Positions 16,096 to 26,080 are shown, numbered from the stretch's first letter. The stretch is DNA of 41,254 nt from Clostridia bacterium (GCA_024404195.1 JAKSQJ010000007.1:1-41254); one strand, 5' to 3'. Notes: generated by a model from the sequence alone, not told the origin. Program-made: numbers and translations.

Positions 16096-17883
16096 TTACA
16101 TTTTGCTTAAATTATTTTTAAGGTTATTAAGTTGTTCACGAAGTTCGTTTGGCAACTTATCGCCGAATTTCTTATAATGCTCTTCAATTTCAGCGGCTTC
16201 CTTTTCCCAAACATCCTTATCAACCTTAAGAATTGATTTAAGGGTCTCAATATCCATATCAAGGTCGGTAAGGTCAATATCTTCCGGCTTTGGAACATAA
16301 CCGATAGCGGTTTCGGTAGCATCTGCCTTGCCCTCACAACGGTCAATAATCCAGTTAAGAACACGGGCGTTATCACCGAATCCCGGCCATACGAAGTTAC
16401 CCTCATCATCGGTACGGAACCAGTTAACATTGAAGATTTTCGGAGCTTTATCGCCTAACTTTTTACCCATTTCCAACCAATGAGCAAAATAATCGCCCAT
16501 ATGATAGCCGCAGAACGGAAGCATTGCCATCGGGTCACGACGAACAACACCAACTGCACCGGCAGCGGCTGCGGTTGTTTCGGAAGCCATTGCAGAGCCG
16601 ACAAATACACCGTTTACCCAGTCCTTTGACTGATAAACAAGCGGAGCGCACTTTGCACGGCGGCCGCCGAAGATAATAGCGGAAATCGGAACGCCCTGAC
16701 CCTTATCAAATTCATCGGAAATGCAAGGGCAGTTCTTTGCGGGCGCGGTAAATCTTGAATTCGGATGAGCGCCGGAGGTTGCAACCTTGTTTGCCTTGTC
16801 ATACTTTGTATAATCCCACGGCTCGCCCTTCCAGTTAAGAGCATTCTTCGGAGGATTCTTATCAAGACCTTCCCACCAAACGGTGTTATCGTCAAGATTT
16901 AAGCAAACATTTGTAAATATGGTATTCTTCTTTGTTGATTCAAGAGCGTTGAAGTTTGACTGAGCATTAGTTCCGGGAGCAACACCAAAGAAGCCGTTTT
17001 CGGGGTTAATGGCATATAATCTGCCGTCGGGGCCTATCTTCATCCAGGAAATATCGTCGCCAACCGTCCAAACCTTATAGCCCTTCTTGCGAAGATACTC
17101 GGGAGGAATAAGCATTGCAAGGTTTGTTTTACCGCAAGCAGACGGGAAAGCGGCGGCAACATATTTAACCTCACCTTTTGGATTTTGAAGTCCCAAAATG
17201 AGCATGTGTTCAGCCATCCAGCCCTCTTTCCAACCCTGGAAAGAAGCAATACGAAGAGCAAAGCACTTTTTACCCAAAAGAACATTTCCGCCGTAAGCGG
17301 AATTAACCGAAATAATGGTATTATCCTCGGGGAAATGACAGATATAACGGTCATCGGGGTTAACATCACATTTCGCATGTAAACCTCTAACCCAGTCATT
17401 AGAATCGCCTAATACCTTTAATACCTCGGCGCCGACACGGGTCATAATAGCCATATTTAATACAACATAGATAGAATCGGTTACTTCAATACCGATTTTG
17501 GCAAGGGGTGAGCCGACAGGACCCATAGAATAAGGGATAATATACATTGTTCTGCCCTTATATGTTCCTCTTGCGATGTTATATAACTTTTCATACATTT
17601 CATCGGGAGCGCACCAGTTATTAGTAGGACCGGCGGTTTCCTTATCCTTTGTGCAGATAAAAGTTCTGTCCTCAACACGGGCAACATCATTAGGTTTAGT
17701 TCTGTGAAGATAACAACCGGGGAGCTTTTCCTCGTTTAACTTTATCATTTCACCGGTAGAAACGGCTTCCTTACGCAATTCTTCAAGTTGAGCTTCGCTA
17801 CCGTCAATCCACATTACCTTGTCGGGACAAAGCAAAGCTTTCATCTCGTCAAGCCACTTAACAACTGTCTTGTTTTCAGTCAT
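16096..17883 (-). CDS. pckG: Phosphoenolpyruvate carboxykinase (GTP)
   Basis: A 595-residue GTP-dependent PEP carboxykinase interconverting oxaloacetate and PEP with CO2. The P-loop is PSACGKTN (247-254) with the hyper-reactive Cys250 typical of the GTP class. The metal-binding kinase-2 motif is GDDISWM, and the late segment NWFRTDDEGNFVWPG matches the guanine-binding region. ATP-type enzymes have a different P-loop and are shorter. Together with PPDK in this window it makes the PEP node reversible. In anaerobes it often runs in the carboxylating direction towards fumarate or succinate; direction here is inferred. GAGG precedes the ATG. It is monocistronic, with a consensus promoter and a strong terminator. 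Confidence 0.97.
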   Translation of the reverse strand: MTENKTVVKWLDEMKALLCPDKVMWIDGSEAQLEELRKEAVSTGEMIKLNEEKLPGCYLHRTKPNDVARVEDRTFICTKDKETAGPTNNWCAPDEMYEKLYNIARGTYKGRTMYIIPYSMGPVGSPLAKIGIEVTDSIYVVLNMAIMTRVGAEVLKVLGDSNDWVRGLHAKCDVNPDDRYICHFPEDNTIISVNSAYGGNVLLGKKCFALRIASFQGWKEGWMAEHMLILGLQNPKGEVKYVAAAFPSACGKTNLAMLIPPEYLRKKGYKVWTVGDDISWMKIGPDGRLYAINPENGFFGVAPGTNAQSNFNALESTKKNTIFTNVCLNLDDNTVWWEGLDKNPPKNALNWKGEPWDYTKYDKANKVATSGAHPNSRFTAPAKNCPCISDEFDKGQGVPISAIIFGGRRAKCAPLVYQSKDWVNGVFVGSAMASETTAAAAGAVGVVRRDPMAMLPFCGYHMGDYFAHWLEMGKKLGDKAPKIFNVNWFRTDDEGNFVWPGFGDNARVLNWIIDRCEGKADATETAIGYVPKPEDIDLTDLDMDIETLKSILKVDKDVWEKEAAEIEEHYKKFGDKLPNELREQLNNLKNNLSKM

Positions 17884-17912
17884 TCTGATTACCTCTTAAC
17901 ATAAAAAATATT

Positions 17913-17934
17913 TTTGAAGCAAAAAAGCTCCAAA
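17913..17934 (-). other. Small stem-loop in the pckG 5' leader
   Basis: On the minus strand TTTGGAGC (17934-17927) pairs with GCTTCAAA (17920-17913) over a six-T loop, including one G-T pair. It lies between the promoter and the ribosome-binding site. No known regulator or riboswitch class is recognised. Confidence 0.4.
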
Positions 17935-17948
17935 TTTTCGCCTTATAT

Positions 17949-17977
17949 ATTATAATACCCAAATATAATATTGTCAA
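17949..17977 (-). promoter_or_regulatory. Promoter of pckG
   Basis: Perfect-consensus TTGACA (17977-17972) and TATAAT (17954-17949) with a 17-base spacer on the minus strand, suggesting strong expression. Confidence 0.87.
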
Positions 17978-18017
17978 TGCATTTTTGACAAAAATTTATC
18001 AATATATCCAAATTTTG

Positions 18018-18050
18018 CAAAAAAATACGGGAGGATTTATTCCTCCCGTA
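18018..18050 (-). terminator. Intrinsic terminator after ftsH
   Basis: TACGGGAGGA (18026-18035) pairs with TCCTCCCGTA (18041-18050), five-base loop, followed on the minus strand by a T run (complement of the A run at 18019-18025). It closes the long dut-to-ftsH unit. Confidence 0.9.
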
Positions 18051-18061
18051 AAGTTAAAAAA

Positions 18062-19897
18062 TTACTGTTCCATAATTGCCTTAAATTCGTCACCGTCAAT
18101 CTTCTCTTTTTGAACCAAAGCTTCGGCAACGGCATGAAGCTTATCAATATTATCGGAACGTATCTTTTCGCCCTTCTTATAAGCTTCGTCAATAATTCTG
18201 TGAACTTCTTTATCAATTAAGGCATTAACCGATTCGGAGCAGTTTTCAACATGACCGTAATCTCTGCCTAAAAATACCTCGTCATTTGAGTTGGCATAAA
18301 GTATCGGACCGAGCGCCTCGCTCATACCGTATTTAACGACCATATCACGGGCAAGCTTTGTTGCTCTTTCAATATCGTTTGAAGCACCGGTTGAAATATC
18401 GGAATTGCAAAGCTTTTCGGCAATTCTGCCGCCTAAAAGCATAACAATTTCTTCTTCCATTTCGGTCTTATACTTACTGAACTTATCCTCGCTCGGAAGC
18501 GAAACGGTAAGGCCCAATGCTCTGCCTCTCGGAATAATCGTAATATAATGAATTTCGTCCTGCGTCGGCAAGAAATATCCCGTAATAGCGTGACCTGCTT
18601 CGTGATAAGCGGTATTTTTCTTTTCGCTTTCCTTAATAACCCAGCTCTTCTTTTCGGGACCGCCGATAACCTTAAGGGTTGCTTCCTCAATTTCGTTTTG
18701 AGTAATGGCTTTTTTCTTATGGCGAACGGTAAGCAGAGCCGCTTCGTTAAGAAGGTTTTCAAGGTCAGCACCCGTAAATCCGGCGGTGGATTTTGCAATG
18801 GTTGAAAGGTTAACATCAGGACCTAACGGCTTACCTCTTGAATGAACCTTCAATATCTCTTCCCTGCCCTTAACATCGGGGTAATTAACCGTAATCTGAC
18901 GGTCAAATCTTCCCGGTCTTAAAAGCGCCTTATCAAGAATATCGGGGCGGTTTGTTGCAGCCATAACGATAACTCCGCCGTTATCACCGAAGCCGTCCAT
19001 CTCAACGAGCAACTGGTTAAGAGTTTGTTCTCTTTCGTCGTGTCCGCCGCCGAGACCTGCGCCTCTTTGACGGCCAACGGCATCAATTTCGTCAATAAAT
19101 ATGATAGACGGTGCATTCTTCTTGGCTTCACCGAACAAGTCACGAACACGGGAAGCACCTACACCGACGAACATTTCAACAAAATCCGAGCCGGAAATTG
19201 AGAAGAACGGAACGCCTGCCTCACCGGCAACGGCACGGGCAAGTAATGTTTTACCTGTTCCCGGAGGTCCTACCAATAGGACACCTTTCGGAATATGAGC
19301 ACCCATTTCGCTGAACTTTTTGGGGTCCTTTAAGAAGTCAACGATTTCGGACATCTCTTCCTTTTCTTCCTCGGCACCGGCAACATCCGCAAAGGTGGTT
19401 TTCTTTTTATCGTCCGCCTTTTTAACCTTGGCTTTGCCAAATCCCATTGTTTTATCGGCACCCATGGCAGAGTTCATTCGCCGCATAATGAAGATACCGA
19501 AAACTATCATAAGAACAACCATAATAATCGTCGGCAACATACTCATAATCCATGAGGTTTTACCGCCGCTCTTATAGTCATACTTAATCATATCTTTTTC
19601 GGACTTTGCATTTTCGTTTATTTCCAAAACCTTTTCGTTAACATCGTTATAAAAAAGGTTGGCATCGGGAACGGAATAATGCTTTTCGCCCTTTTCGTTT
19701 CTGAGGGTATAGGTCAAATCACCGGTATAAAGATTTAAGCTGAACTCTTTAACCTCATCGTTTCTGATTTGATCAACAATTTCATAGTATTTTGCTTTTT
19801 CGGTGGTCTTTGTTATGTTAGATACCGCCGCTAATGCCAAAATAAGAATAACGGGTATTCCTATAAAAAGCAAAACATTTCTAAGATTCTTTTTCAA
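18062..19897 (-). CDS. ftsH: ATP-dependent zinc metalloprotease FtsH
   Basis: A 611-residue membrane-anchored AAA+ protease that degrades misfolded membrane proteins and regulators. Two membrane segments (about 8-26 and 115-138) flank an extracytoplasmic domain. The AAA module has Walker A GPPGTGKT (210-217), Walker B IIFIDEID (about 265-272) and the second region of homology [20 protein letters not shown] in pieces. The zinc-protease motif is HEAGH (432-436). The start codon is TTG: AAAGGAG lies eight bases upstream and there is no in-frame ATG nearby. It is the last gene of the unit, 39 bases after hpt, an order (tilS-hpt-ftsH) conserved in Firmicutes. Confidence 0.97.
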   Translation of the reverse strand: MKKNLRNVLLFIGIPVILILALAAVSNITKTTEKAKYYEIVDQIRNDEVKEFSLNLYTGDLTYTLRNEKGEKHYSVPDANLFYNDVNEKVLEINENAKSEKDMIKYDYKSGGKTSWIMSMLPTIIMVVLMIVFGIFIMRRMNSAMGADKTMGFGKAKVKKADDKKKTTFADVAGAEEEKEEMSEIVDFLKDPKKFSEMGAHIPKGVLLVGPPGTGKTLLARAVAGEAGVPFFSISGSDFVEMFVGVGASRVRDLFGEAKKNAPSIIFIDEIDAVGRQRGAGLGGGHDEREQTLNQLLVEMDGFGDNGGVIVMAATNRPDILDKALLRPGRFDRQITVNYPDVKGREEILKVHSRGKPLGPDVNLSTIAKSTAGFTGADLENLLNEAALLTVRHKKKAITQNEIEEATLKVIGGPEKKSWVIKESEKKNTAYHEAGHAITGYFLPTQDEIHYITIIPRGRALGLTVSLPSEDKFSKYKTEMEEEIVMLLGGRIAEKLCNSDISTGASNDIERATKLARDMVVKYGMSEALGPILYANSNDEVFLGRDYGHVENCSESVNALIDKEVHRIIDEAYKKGEKIRSDNIDKLHAVAEALVQKEKIDGDEFKAIMEQ

Positions 19898-19936
19898 TTA
19901 AATAACTCCTTTTATACGAACTGCCGAAATTTATTT

Positions 19937-20479
19937 TTATTTATTATAAACGCTCGGTGAAAGAATACCGACATAGGGTATATTCCTGTATTTTTCATTA
20001 TAGTCAAGACCGTATCCCACAACAAATTCATCCGGAATAACTTTACCGACATAATCGGCAACGATATCCGATTTTCTGTTTGCGGGTTTATCAAGCAAAG
20101 CGCAAATTTTGATGCTTTTTGCGTTTCTGTCCTCTAATATTTTCTTCAAATAAGCAAGGGTTATTCCTGAATCAAGGATATCTTCAACAATTAAAATATC
20201 CTTGCCGTCGGGGTCAACATCAAGGTCTTTTTTGAACTTTACAACACCGGTCGTTTTCGTTCCCGAATAGGAAGAAACCGCCATAAAGTCAATCTGACAG
20301 TCGCAGGTAACCTCTTTCATTATGTCAGCCATAAACACAACCGCACCCTTTAATACGCTTACCAAAAGCAAATCCTTGCCTTCATAATCCTTTGAAATTT
20401 GTTTGCCGAGTCTTTGGCAGATTTCCTTTAATTCCTCTTCGGAAACCAAAACTCTTTCAATATCCTTATCTAATTGCAT
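19937..20479 (-). CDS. hpt: Hypoxanthine phosphoribosyltransferase
   Basis: A 180-residue type I phosphoribosyltransferase for purine salvage, making IMP or GMP from hypoxanthine or guanine and PRPP. The PRPP-binding loop is VEDILDSGIT (98-107). LKGAVVFMADI (43-53) and the flexible loop SSYSGTKTTG (69-78) fit the family, as does DEFVVGYGLDYNEKYRN near the C-terminus. It follows tilS by 11 bases with a GGAGG ribosome-binding site. The tilS-hpt-ftsH order is widely conserved. Confidence 0.96.
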   Translation of the reverse strand: MQLDKDIERVLVSEEELKEICQRLGKQISKDYEGKDLLLVSVLKGAVVFMADIMKEVTCDCQIDFMAVSSYSGTKTTGVVKFKKDLDVDPDGKDILIVEDILDSGITLAYLKKILEDRNAKSIKICALLDKPANRKSDIVADYVGKVIPDEFVVGYGLDYNEKYRNIPYVGILSPSVYNK

Positions 20480-20490
20480 AATCTTCCTCC

Positions 20491-21789
20491 TTAAACCTCA
20501 TAAATTTTAAAAAATAAGACCTTTTTTGTTGAATTATCAATCTTTACCCTATCTGCAACGCCTATCTTATGCGCCAAGACGATGCCGCCATCGTCGGCAA
20601 AAACAGGCAGATTATTACGCAAATTTTTAGGGACTTTCTTTTCGGTAAGCAGTTTTTTAAGTGTTTTTGTAACCGAAGAATTTGAAAGTTTAATTTTATC
20701 GGCATTATTTTTCGGAAGTTTTCTTATGTTACCGATTATTTTATCACAGTCAACTGCATAATTTGAAAACAAACCGTGAACTTTTTTTAAATTATGATAT
20801 TCCTCTATGCTCAAAACGGCGGTTTCAACCGAAAATTCAGCATCTTCCGTTACCGTTTTTTCAAAGCAAAAAGAATTGCCTTTTACGGTTGCGACAAAAT
20901 CTTCAATTATTGACACTTTACCGCTTTTTGCAAGACAAATGCCATACATTTCTTCAATATGCAAGCTATCGGGAACAGTTGCGAATTTATGACGGTAAAA
21001 TTTAATTATCACCCGTTTTGCAATACTCTTGTGAAGCATTTCAAAGCCGCACAAATCAAGAAAACCGTCACTTAATCTTTTTTTATACTCATTTTCGGCA
21101 ACGAAAGACAAATAATCGTTATCTTCATTAAGAGTAACGGCAAGTTTTGAAGCATTTATGACGGCGTTTTCATTTATTTCTGTAAGAACGGGAACAACCT
21201 TATGCCTTATAATATTTCGGCTGCAATCGTCAATCAAATTAGTTGAATCGGTCATAAATTCAAGGTTATTATCTTTACAGTAGTTTTCAATATCTTCCCT
21301 GTTGCAAAGAATTATCGGTCTTATAATACCGTCCCTTTTGGCAGGAATACCCTTTAAGCCGTTAAGCGATGTGCCCCTTGAAATATTGAAAATCATTGTT
21401 TCAATATTATCACTTGCGGTATGAGCCGTTGCTATTACGCCCTTTTTAACACGGTTTAGAAAATCGTATCGCAGTTCTCTTGCGGCGGTTTCAATACTTA
21501 CGCCTTTTTCTTCGGCATATTTCGGGGCATCACCCTTTTCAAACACAAAAGGAACACCCAAGCTCTCGCAAAAGTTCTTTGTCCATTCTAAATCTCTATC
21601 GGCTTCGGCGCCCCTGATACCGTGATGATAATGAGCGGCATAAATCTTAAAGCCAAAGTCGTTTTTGAGATTATTAAGAGCATATAAAAGCGCAACCGAA
21701 TCGGCACCGCCCGATATTGCAACGGTTATTTCTTTAACGCCGTCAAAAAGATTATACTCTTTATCGGCACGAATAATTTTATCTATCAT
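20491..21789 (-). CDS. tilS: tRNA(Ile)-lysidine synthetase
   Basis: A 432-residue N-type ATP pyrophosphatase that converts the wobble C of tRNA-Ile2 (CAU) to lysidine, so it reads AUA. The PP-loop is SGGADS (26-31). HHGIRGAEADRD and ATAHTASDNIETMIFNI are the conserved TilS blocks, and the central and C-terminal TilS domains follow (HKIGVADRV near the end). Its start overlaps the dnaB stop by four bases (ATGA). Its likely substrate, a CAU tRNA with Ile2 features, is encoded at 9166-9242 in this window. Confidence 0.96.
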   Translation of the reverse strand: MIDKIIRADKEYNLFDGVKEITVAISGGADSVALLYALNNLKNDFGFKIYAAHYHHGIRGAEADRDLEWTKNFCESLGVPFVFEKGDAPKYAEEKGVSIETAARELRYDFLNRVKKGVIATAHTASDNIETMIFNISRGTSLNGLKGIPAKRDGIIRPIILCNREDIENYCKDNNLEFMTDSTNLIDDCSRNIIRHKVVPVLTEINENAVINASKLAVTLNEDNDYLSFVAENEYKKRLSDGFLDLCGFEMLHKSIAKRVIIKFYRHKFATVPDSLHIEEMYGICLAKSGKVSIIEDFVATVKGNSFCFEKTVTEDAEFSVETAVLSIEEYHNLKKVHGLFSNYAVDCDKIIGNIRKLPKNNADKIKLSNSSVTKTLKKLLTEKKVPKNLRNNLPVFADDGGIVLAHKIGVADRVKIDNSTKKVLFFKIYEV

Positions 21790-23150
21790 CTTGTTCGGTC
21801 AATACCCGTAAAGCGAGTATGCTCTGCATCCCAGTATAAATCTACGGAGCCCAAACCGCCGTGACGGTTTTTGGCGATGATGCACTCTGCCTTTGTCGGG
21901 TCGGAACGGTCATCATCTTCCTTCTTCTCATTATCGTAATATCCCTCTCTATATAGGAACAATACTATATCGGCATCCTGCTCAATAGAGCCGGAATCAC
22001 GAAGGTCGGCAAGTGCCGGTTTATGAGATTTACCCTTTGCCTCGGTAGCACGGGAAAGCTGAGCACAGGCAATAACGGGGACTTTCAGTTCCTTTGCCAT
22101 AATTTTTAAGCTTCTCGTTATTTCGGCAACCTCTTGAACACGGTTATCATTTTGACGGGGAGTATGCATAAGTCCCAAATAGTCAACGATAACAAGGTCA
22201 ACCTTTTTCATTCGGCGAAGCTTTGCCTTCATTTCGGGAACGGTTATGCTTGATGTTTCGTCAATATAAAAATCGGCTTTTGAAAGGTTTTCACCCGCCT
22301 GAGCCAAAACGGTCCACTCGTCACCGTCAAGCTCGGCAGTTCTCAGTTTCTCGCTCTTGATTCCCGCCTCGCTTGAAAGAAGTCGCTGAGCCAACTGGTC
22401 TCTTGTCATTTCAAGGGAGAAGAAGCATACGGTTTTTCCTGCATTTACGGCAACATTTCTTGCAATATTTAAGGCAAATGCGGTTTTACCCATACCCGGA
22501 CGGGCACCTAAAATTATAAGATCTGATTTATTAAGCCCCGTAATCATTTTATCAAGCGAAGAAATTCCGCTCGGAATACCTATGTAGTCATTTTTGGTTT
22601 CGGGGTCTGACTTTTTGGCAAGAAGGTCATAGGTTTCGTTCTCCAAAACCTGCTTTATATGAGTAAGTCCCGACACCTCTCTGCCCGAACGGATATCATA
22701 AATGCGCTGTTCGGCATTGTTTATAAGCTTACCCGAATCAAGAATATTCTCGTCAACATCCTTGATTATTTCCTTTGCGGCATTAAGCAAAGCCCTTGAA
22801 TAGTATTTATCCCTGATGATAGACACATATTCCATAACATTTGCCGAGGACGATACACTCTGAACAAGTTGAGTAAGATATGCCTTTCCGCCGTCATCAT
22901 CATAGGTGCCGTTTGATTTGAGTTTTTCAAGCAAAGAAACAAAATCAATTACCTGATTAAACTCAAACATCGTGCTTATGGCACTGTAAATATCCTGATG
23001 CTGAGGCAGATAAAAAAGCTCGGGTTTCATCCATTCGGCAATGTTGTCAAGACATTTAGGGTCAATGATAATTGAGCCCAAAACCGCCTGTTCCGCTTCT
23101 AAAGAATAGGGCTGTCTTGCAAAATCCGAACCAAAATCATTTTTAGCCAT
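21786..23150 (-). CDS. dnaB: Replicative DNA helicase
   Basis: A 454-residue DnaB-family helicase. The N-terminal domain (about 10-115) starts with QPYSLEAEQAVLGSIIID. The RecA-like motor domain has Walker A GARPGMGKT (215-223), Walker B LVIVDYLGLM and the late QDADIVLFLYR motif. Its ATG overlaps the rplI stop by one base (TAATG), so the pair is coupled; rplI-dnaB adjacency is typical in Firmicutes. No intein or insertion is seen. Confidence 0.97.
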   Translation of the reverse strand: MAKNDFGSDFARQPYSLEAEQAVLGSIIIDPKCLDNIAEWMKPELFYLPQHQDIYSAISTMFEFNQVIDFVSLLEKLKSNGTYDDDGGKAYLTQLVQSVSSSANVMEYVSIIRDKYYSRALLNAAKEIIKDVDENILDSGKLINNAEQRIYDIRSGREVSGLTHIKQVLENETYDLLAKKSDPETKNDYIGIPSGISSLDKMITGLNKSDLIILGARPGMGKTAFALNIARNVAVNAGKTVCFFSLEMTRDQLAQRLLSSEAGIKSEKLRTAELDGDEWTVLAQAGENLSKADFYIDETSSITVPEMKAKLRRMKKVDLVIVDYLGLMHTPRQNDNRVQEVAEITRSLKIMAKELKVPVIACAQLSRATEAKGKSHKPALADLRDSGSIEQDADIVLFLYREGYYDNEKKEDDDRSDPTKAECIIAKNRHGGLGSVDLYWDAEHTRFTGIDRTR

Positions 23151-23590
23151 TATTCCGTTACCTTCACATTTACTGTTGCGATAATGCCGGTATAAAGTTT
23201 AACTTCGGCGGTATATTCACCAAAATTCTTAATATCGGCAACCGACATTTTCTTTTTATCAACCTTTATTTTGAGTTGCTTTTCAATTTCTTCGGCAATT
23301 TCCTTTGATGTAACACTGCCGAATAATCTTCCGCCCGTTCCGGCTTTTGCGGTAATCGTTACCGTTTTGCCGTTTAATTGCTCGGCCGTTCTCTTGGCCG
23401 CTTCTATTTCTTCCTTTTTGTGATGAGCGGTTGCTTCGTTACGGCTTTTAAGCTCGCTCATAGCGGCACTGTCCGCCTCTATAGCCAAATTCTTCGGGAA
23501 AAGAAAGTTTCTTGCGTATCCGTCGGAAACATTTACAAGCTCGCCCTTTTTTCCTTTACCTTTAACATCGGCAAGTAATATTACCTTCAT
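23150..23590 (-). CDS. rplI: 50S ribosomal protein L9
   Basis: A 146-residue L9. The N-terminal rRNA-binding domain is [17 protein letters not shown]... with [13 protein letters not shown], the central helix is rich in Ala, Glu and Lys, and the C-terminal domain follows. I place the start at ATG 23590; the upstream GTG at 23599 is inside the ribosome-binding site GGTGA. It lies 18 bases after rnj and overlaps dnaB by one base. Confidence 0.96.
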   Translation of the reverse strand: MKVILLADVKGKGKKGELVNVSDGYARNFLFPKNLAIEADSAAMSELKSRNEATAHHKKEEIEAAKRTAEQLNGKTVTITAKAGTGGRLFGSVTSKEIAEEIEKQLKIKVDKKKMSVADIKNFGEYTAEVKLYTGIIATVNVKVTE

Positions 23591-23608
23591 TTTTATCACC
23601 TTTTTTGA

Positions 23609-25456
23609 TTATATTTCAACAATAACGGGAAGCACCATAGGACTTCTGTGGGTTTTATTATATAAAAACTTCGCAACACCGTCTTTTATACGGGTTCTAT
23701 AGATGTTCCAATCCCTGACATTACCACGGTAACAGCCCTCAATTATATCGTAAACGGCATTTTCTATCTGAAGCATAAGCTCTTCGGATTCCTTTACGAA
23801 AACAAATCCTCGGGATACGATTTCGGGACGGGACAAAACCTCTCTCGTCGTAGAATCAACAACGATGGTTACAACAATAATACCGCCCTCGGCTAAATGC
23901 TTACGGTCACGAAGAACAATGGAGCCGACATCGCCGACACCGAGACCGTCAACAAGAACTCTTCCTGCCGGAACGGTAGCCGAGGTATAAACATGCTTAT
24001 TTGAAAGTTCAACAACGCTTCCGTTACCGACAATTATGATATTATCCTTGCTCATTCCCATAGTTTCGGCCAACTGCGAATGTTTATATAGATGCTTTTG
24101 CTCACCGTGAACGGGAATAAAGTATTTCGGTTTTACAATACCGAGCATTGTTTTAAGTTCTTCCTGACAAGCGTGACCCGAAACATGAACATCATACATC
24201 TTCTCATAAACAACATTTGCGCCGCATTTGAGAAGCTCGTTTACAACCTTACTTACGGTCTTTTCGTTTCCGGGAATGGGTGTTGCGGAAATGATAAACA
24301 TATCGCCGGGGATAATCTCAACCTGTCTATGCTCGGAAAACGCAATTCTATGCAATGCAGAAAGGGGCTCTCCCTGACTGCCGGTAGTAACGACAACTAT
24401 CTTTTCGGTAGGATAGTTCTTTATCGTTTCTATCTCAATCAACACGCCTTCGGGAACCTTTAAGTAACCGAGTTCGGCGGCAACCTTAACAACATTGAGC
24501 ATACTTCTGCCCGAAACGGCAACCTTTCGGTCGCATTTTACCGCTTGGTCAATAATTTGCTGAATTCTATGAATATTTGAGGAGAAGGTCGCAACGATTA
24601 TTCTATGACCCTCCGCCTTACTGAACAATGTTTCAAGCGAGTTTCCGACAAGACGCTCCGAAGGGGTATAACCCGGTCTTTCAGCATTTGTTGAATCGGC
24701 AAGAAGCGCCAAAACACCCTTTTTGCCGAGTTCGCCGAATCTTGCAAGGTCTATCATTTTACCGTCAATAGGCGTTGTATCAATCTTAAAGTCACCCGTT
24801 TGAACGATAATGCCGGCAGGGGTTGTTATGGCAAAGCCGACCGCATCGGGAATTGAATGATTAACATGAATAAACTCAACACTGAAATTGCCGAGAGAAA
24901 TGGTAGAGCCGTCCTTAACAACATTAAGCTTGGCTTCGTTTAATAGCTTATGCTCCTTTAACTTTTCGGAAATAAGCGCCACGGTTAAACGGGTGGCATA
25001 AATCGGGACATTAAACTGCCTTAAAAGATAAGGGATACCGCCGATATGGTCCTCGTGACCGTGGGTAATAAACAAGCCCTTGATTTTATCCTTACATTCA
25101 AGAAGATACGAAAAATCGGGAATTACAACATCAATACCCGGAGTTTCCTCATCGGGAAAACTCATACCGCAATCAACAAGAATCATCTCGTCATCATACT
25201 CATAAAGAGTTATGTTTTTGCCGATTTCACCTAAACCGCCAAGCGGTATGATTTTAACCGATTTGGCGGGTTTTGTCACCCTTTGCGAATGACCCGTTAC
25301 CTTTTTGTTTTGATTTTTGTTAACACTTTGTTTTGCTTTTTTGGGAATAGAATTATCTTTGATTATTTCTAAATCAGCCGACTTTTGCGCAGCGCGGTTA
25401 TAATAATTCTTTTTCGCAGAAAAACCTCTTGTCTTTTTCTGCTTTGAATCTGACAT
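23609..25456 (-). CDS. rnj: Ribonuclease J
   Basis: A 615-residue metallo-beta-lactamase/beta-CASP ribonuclease, the main 5'-3' exonuclease and endonuclease of Firmicute mRNA turnover. The core begins at KIIPLGGLGEIGKN (about 68-81), and the metal-binding motif is THGHEDH (131-137). The phosphate-binding beta-CASP region and a C-terminal domain follow. Residues 1-66 are an extra, Lys/Arg/Gln-rich N-terminal tail, longer than in Bacillus RNase J1, probably disordered and possibly RNA-binding. It is preceded by a CGGAGG ribosome-binding site and a possible internal promoter. It lies between dut and rplI. Confidence 0.95.
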   Translation of the reverse strand: MSDSKQKKTRGFSAKKNYYNRAAQKSADLEIIKDNSIPKKAKQSVNKNQNKKVTGHSQRVTKPAKSVKIIPLGGLGEIGKNITLYEYDDEMILVDCGMSFPDEETPGIDVVIPDFSYLLECKDKIKGLFITHGHEDHIGGIPYLLRQFNVPIYATRLTVALISEKLKEHKLLNEAKLNVVKDGSTISLGNFSVEFIHVNHSIPDAVGFAITTPAGIIVQTGDFKIDTTPIDGKMIDLARFGELGKKGVLALLADSTNAERPGYTPSERLVGNSLETLFSKAEGHRIIVATFSSNIHRIQQIIDQAVKCDRKVAVSGRSMLNVVKVAAELGYLKVPEGVLIEIETIKNYPTEKIVVVTTGSQGEPLSALHRIAFSEHRQVEIIPGDMFIISATPIPGNEKTVSKVVNELLKCGANVVYEKMYDVHVSGHACQEELKTMLGIVKPKYFIPVHGEQKHLYKHSQLAETMGMSKDNIIIVGNGSVVELSNKHVYTSATVPAGRVLVDGLGVGDVGSIVLRDRKHLAEGGIIVVTIVVDSTTREVLSRPEIVSRGFVFVKESEELMLQIENAVYDIIEGCYRGNVRDWNIYRTRIKDGVAKFLYNKTHRSPMVLPVIVEI

Positions 25457-25478
25457 AAAATACCTCCGTTTGAAAAAA

Positions 25479-25506
25479 ATTATGTAATTAAAGTTTTCAA
25501 AGTCAA
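25479..25506 (-). promoter_or_regulatory. Possible internal promoter before rnj
   Basis: Minus-strand TTGACT (25506-25501) and CATAAT (25484-25479) with a 16-base spacer, in the 57-base gap between dut and rnj. It is weaker than the other promoters in the window. Confidence 0.45.
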
Positions 25507-25513
25507 ATGAAAA

Positions 25514-25957
25514 CTATTTTTTACCTGTTGAGCCGAATCCGCCCGAAGCTCTATCGGATTCATTAAGATTTTCGGCTTCAAAAAAATCCGCCTTTAAGTA
25601 AGGCATAAATACAATTTGAGCAACCCGTTCGCCGTTTTCAACCGTTTGAACGAGGTTTGACTGATTATAAAGCGGAATCATTATTTCGCCTCGGTAATCA
25701 CTGTCAATTACCCCGACTTTATTTGCAGGAGCAAGACCTTTTTTTGTCGCAAGTCCGCTTCTTGCAAAGATAAAGCCGCCAAAGCCCTCGGGAATTTCAA
25801 GGGCGATACCCGTATGTATCAAAAAGGTTTCACCGGGGTTGACCGTTATACTTTCACCGTCAAGCAAGGCATATAAATCGGCACCGGCGGAAAATTTTGT
25901 TCCATAGGTCGGAACAATGGCATTTTCGTTTAATTTTTTATACTTAACTGTGCCCAT
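25514..25957 (-). CDS. dut: dUTP diphosphatase
   Basis: A 147-residue trimeric-type dUTPase, which hydrolyses dUTP to dUMP and keeps uracil out of DNA. All five motifs are visible in order: AGADLYA, RSGLA, GVIDSDYRGEI, RVAQIVF and the C-terminal RASGGFGSTG. I use ATG 25957, preceded by CGGAGG; the frame extends ten codons further but without a better start signal. It is the first gene of the long minus-strand unit that continues to ftsH. Confidence 0.96.
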   Translation of the reverse strand: MGTVKYKKLNENAIVPTYGTKFSAGADLYALLDGESITVNPGETFLIHTGIALEIPEGFGGFIFARSGLATKKGLAPANKVGVIDSDYRGEIMIPLYNQSNLVQTVENGERVAQIVFMPYLKADFFEAENLNESDRASGGFGSTGKK

Positions 25958-25997
25958 AAACTGCCTCCGAGAACAAGATAAAATCATAGATAGTAAT

Positions 25998-26026
25998 ATA
26001 ATAACATAAATGTTACTTTTTTACAA
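25998..26026 (-). promoter_or_regulatory. Promoter of dut and the downstream unit
   Basis: Minus-strand TTGTAA (26026-26021) and TATTAT (26003-25998) with a 17-base spacer, about 40 bases before the dut ATG. Divergent from the promoter at 26052. Confidence 0.6.
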
Positions 26027-26051
26027 CAAAAAATTATATAATAATTATATT

Positions 26052-26080
26052 TTGACAATAAAGCCGTTATGTGTTAAAAT
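26052..26080 (+). promoter_or_regulatory. Promoter of the C39-like gene
   Basis: TTGACA (26052-26057) and TAAAAT (26075-26080) with a 17-base spacer, 25 bases before the ATG at 26106. Confidence 0.75.
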
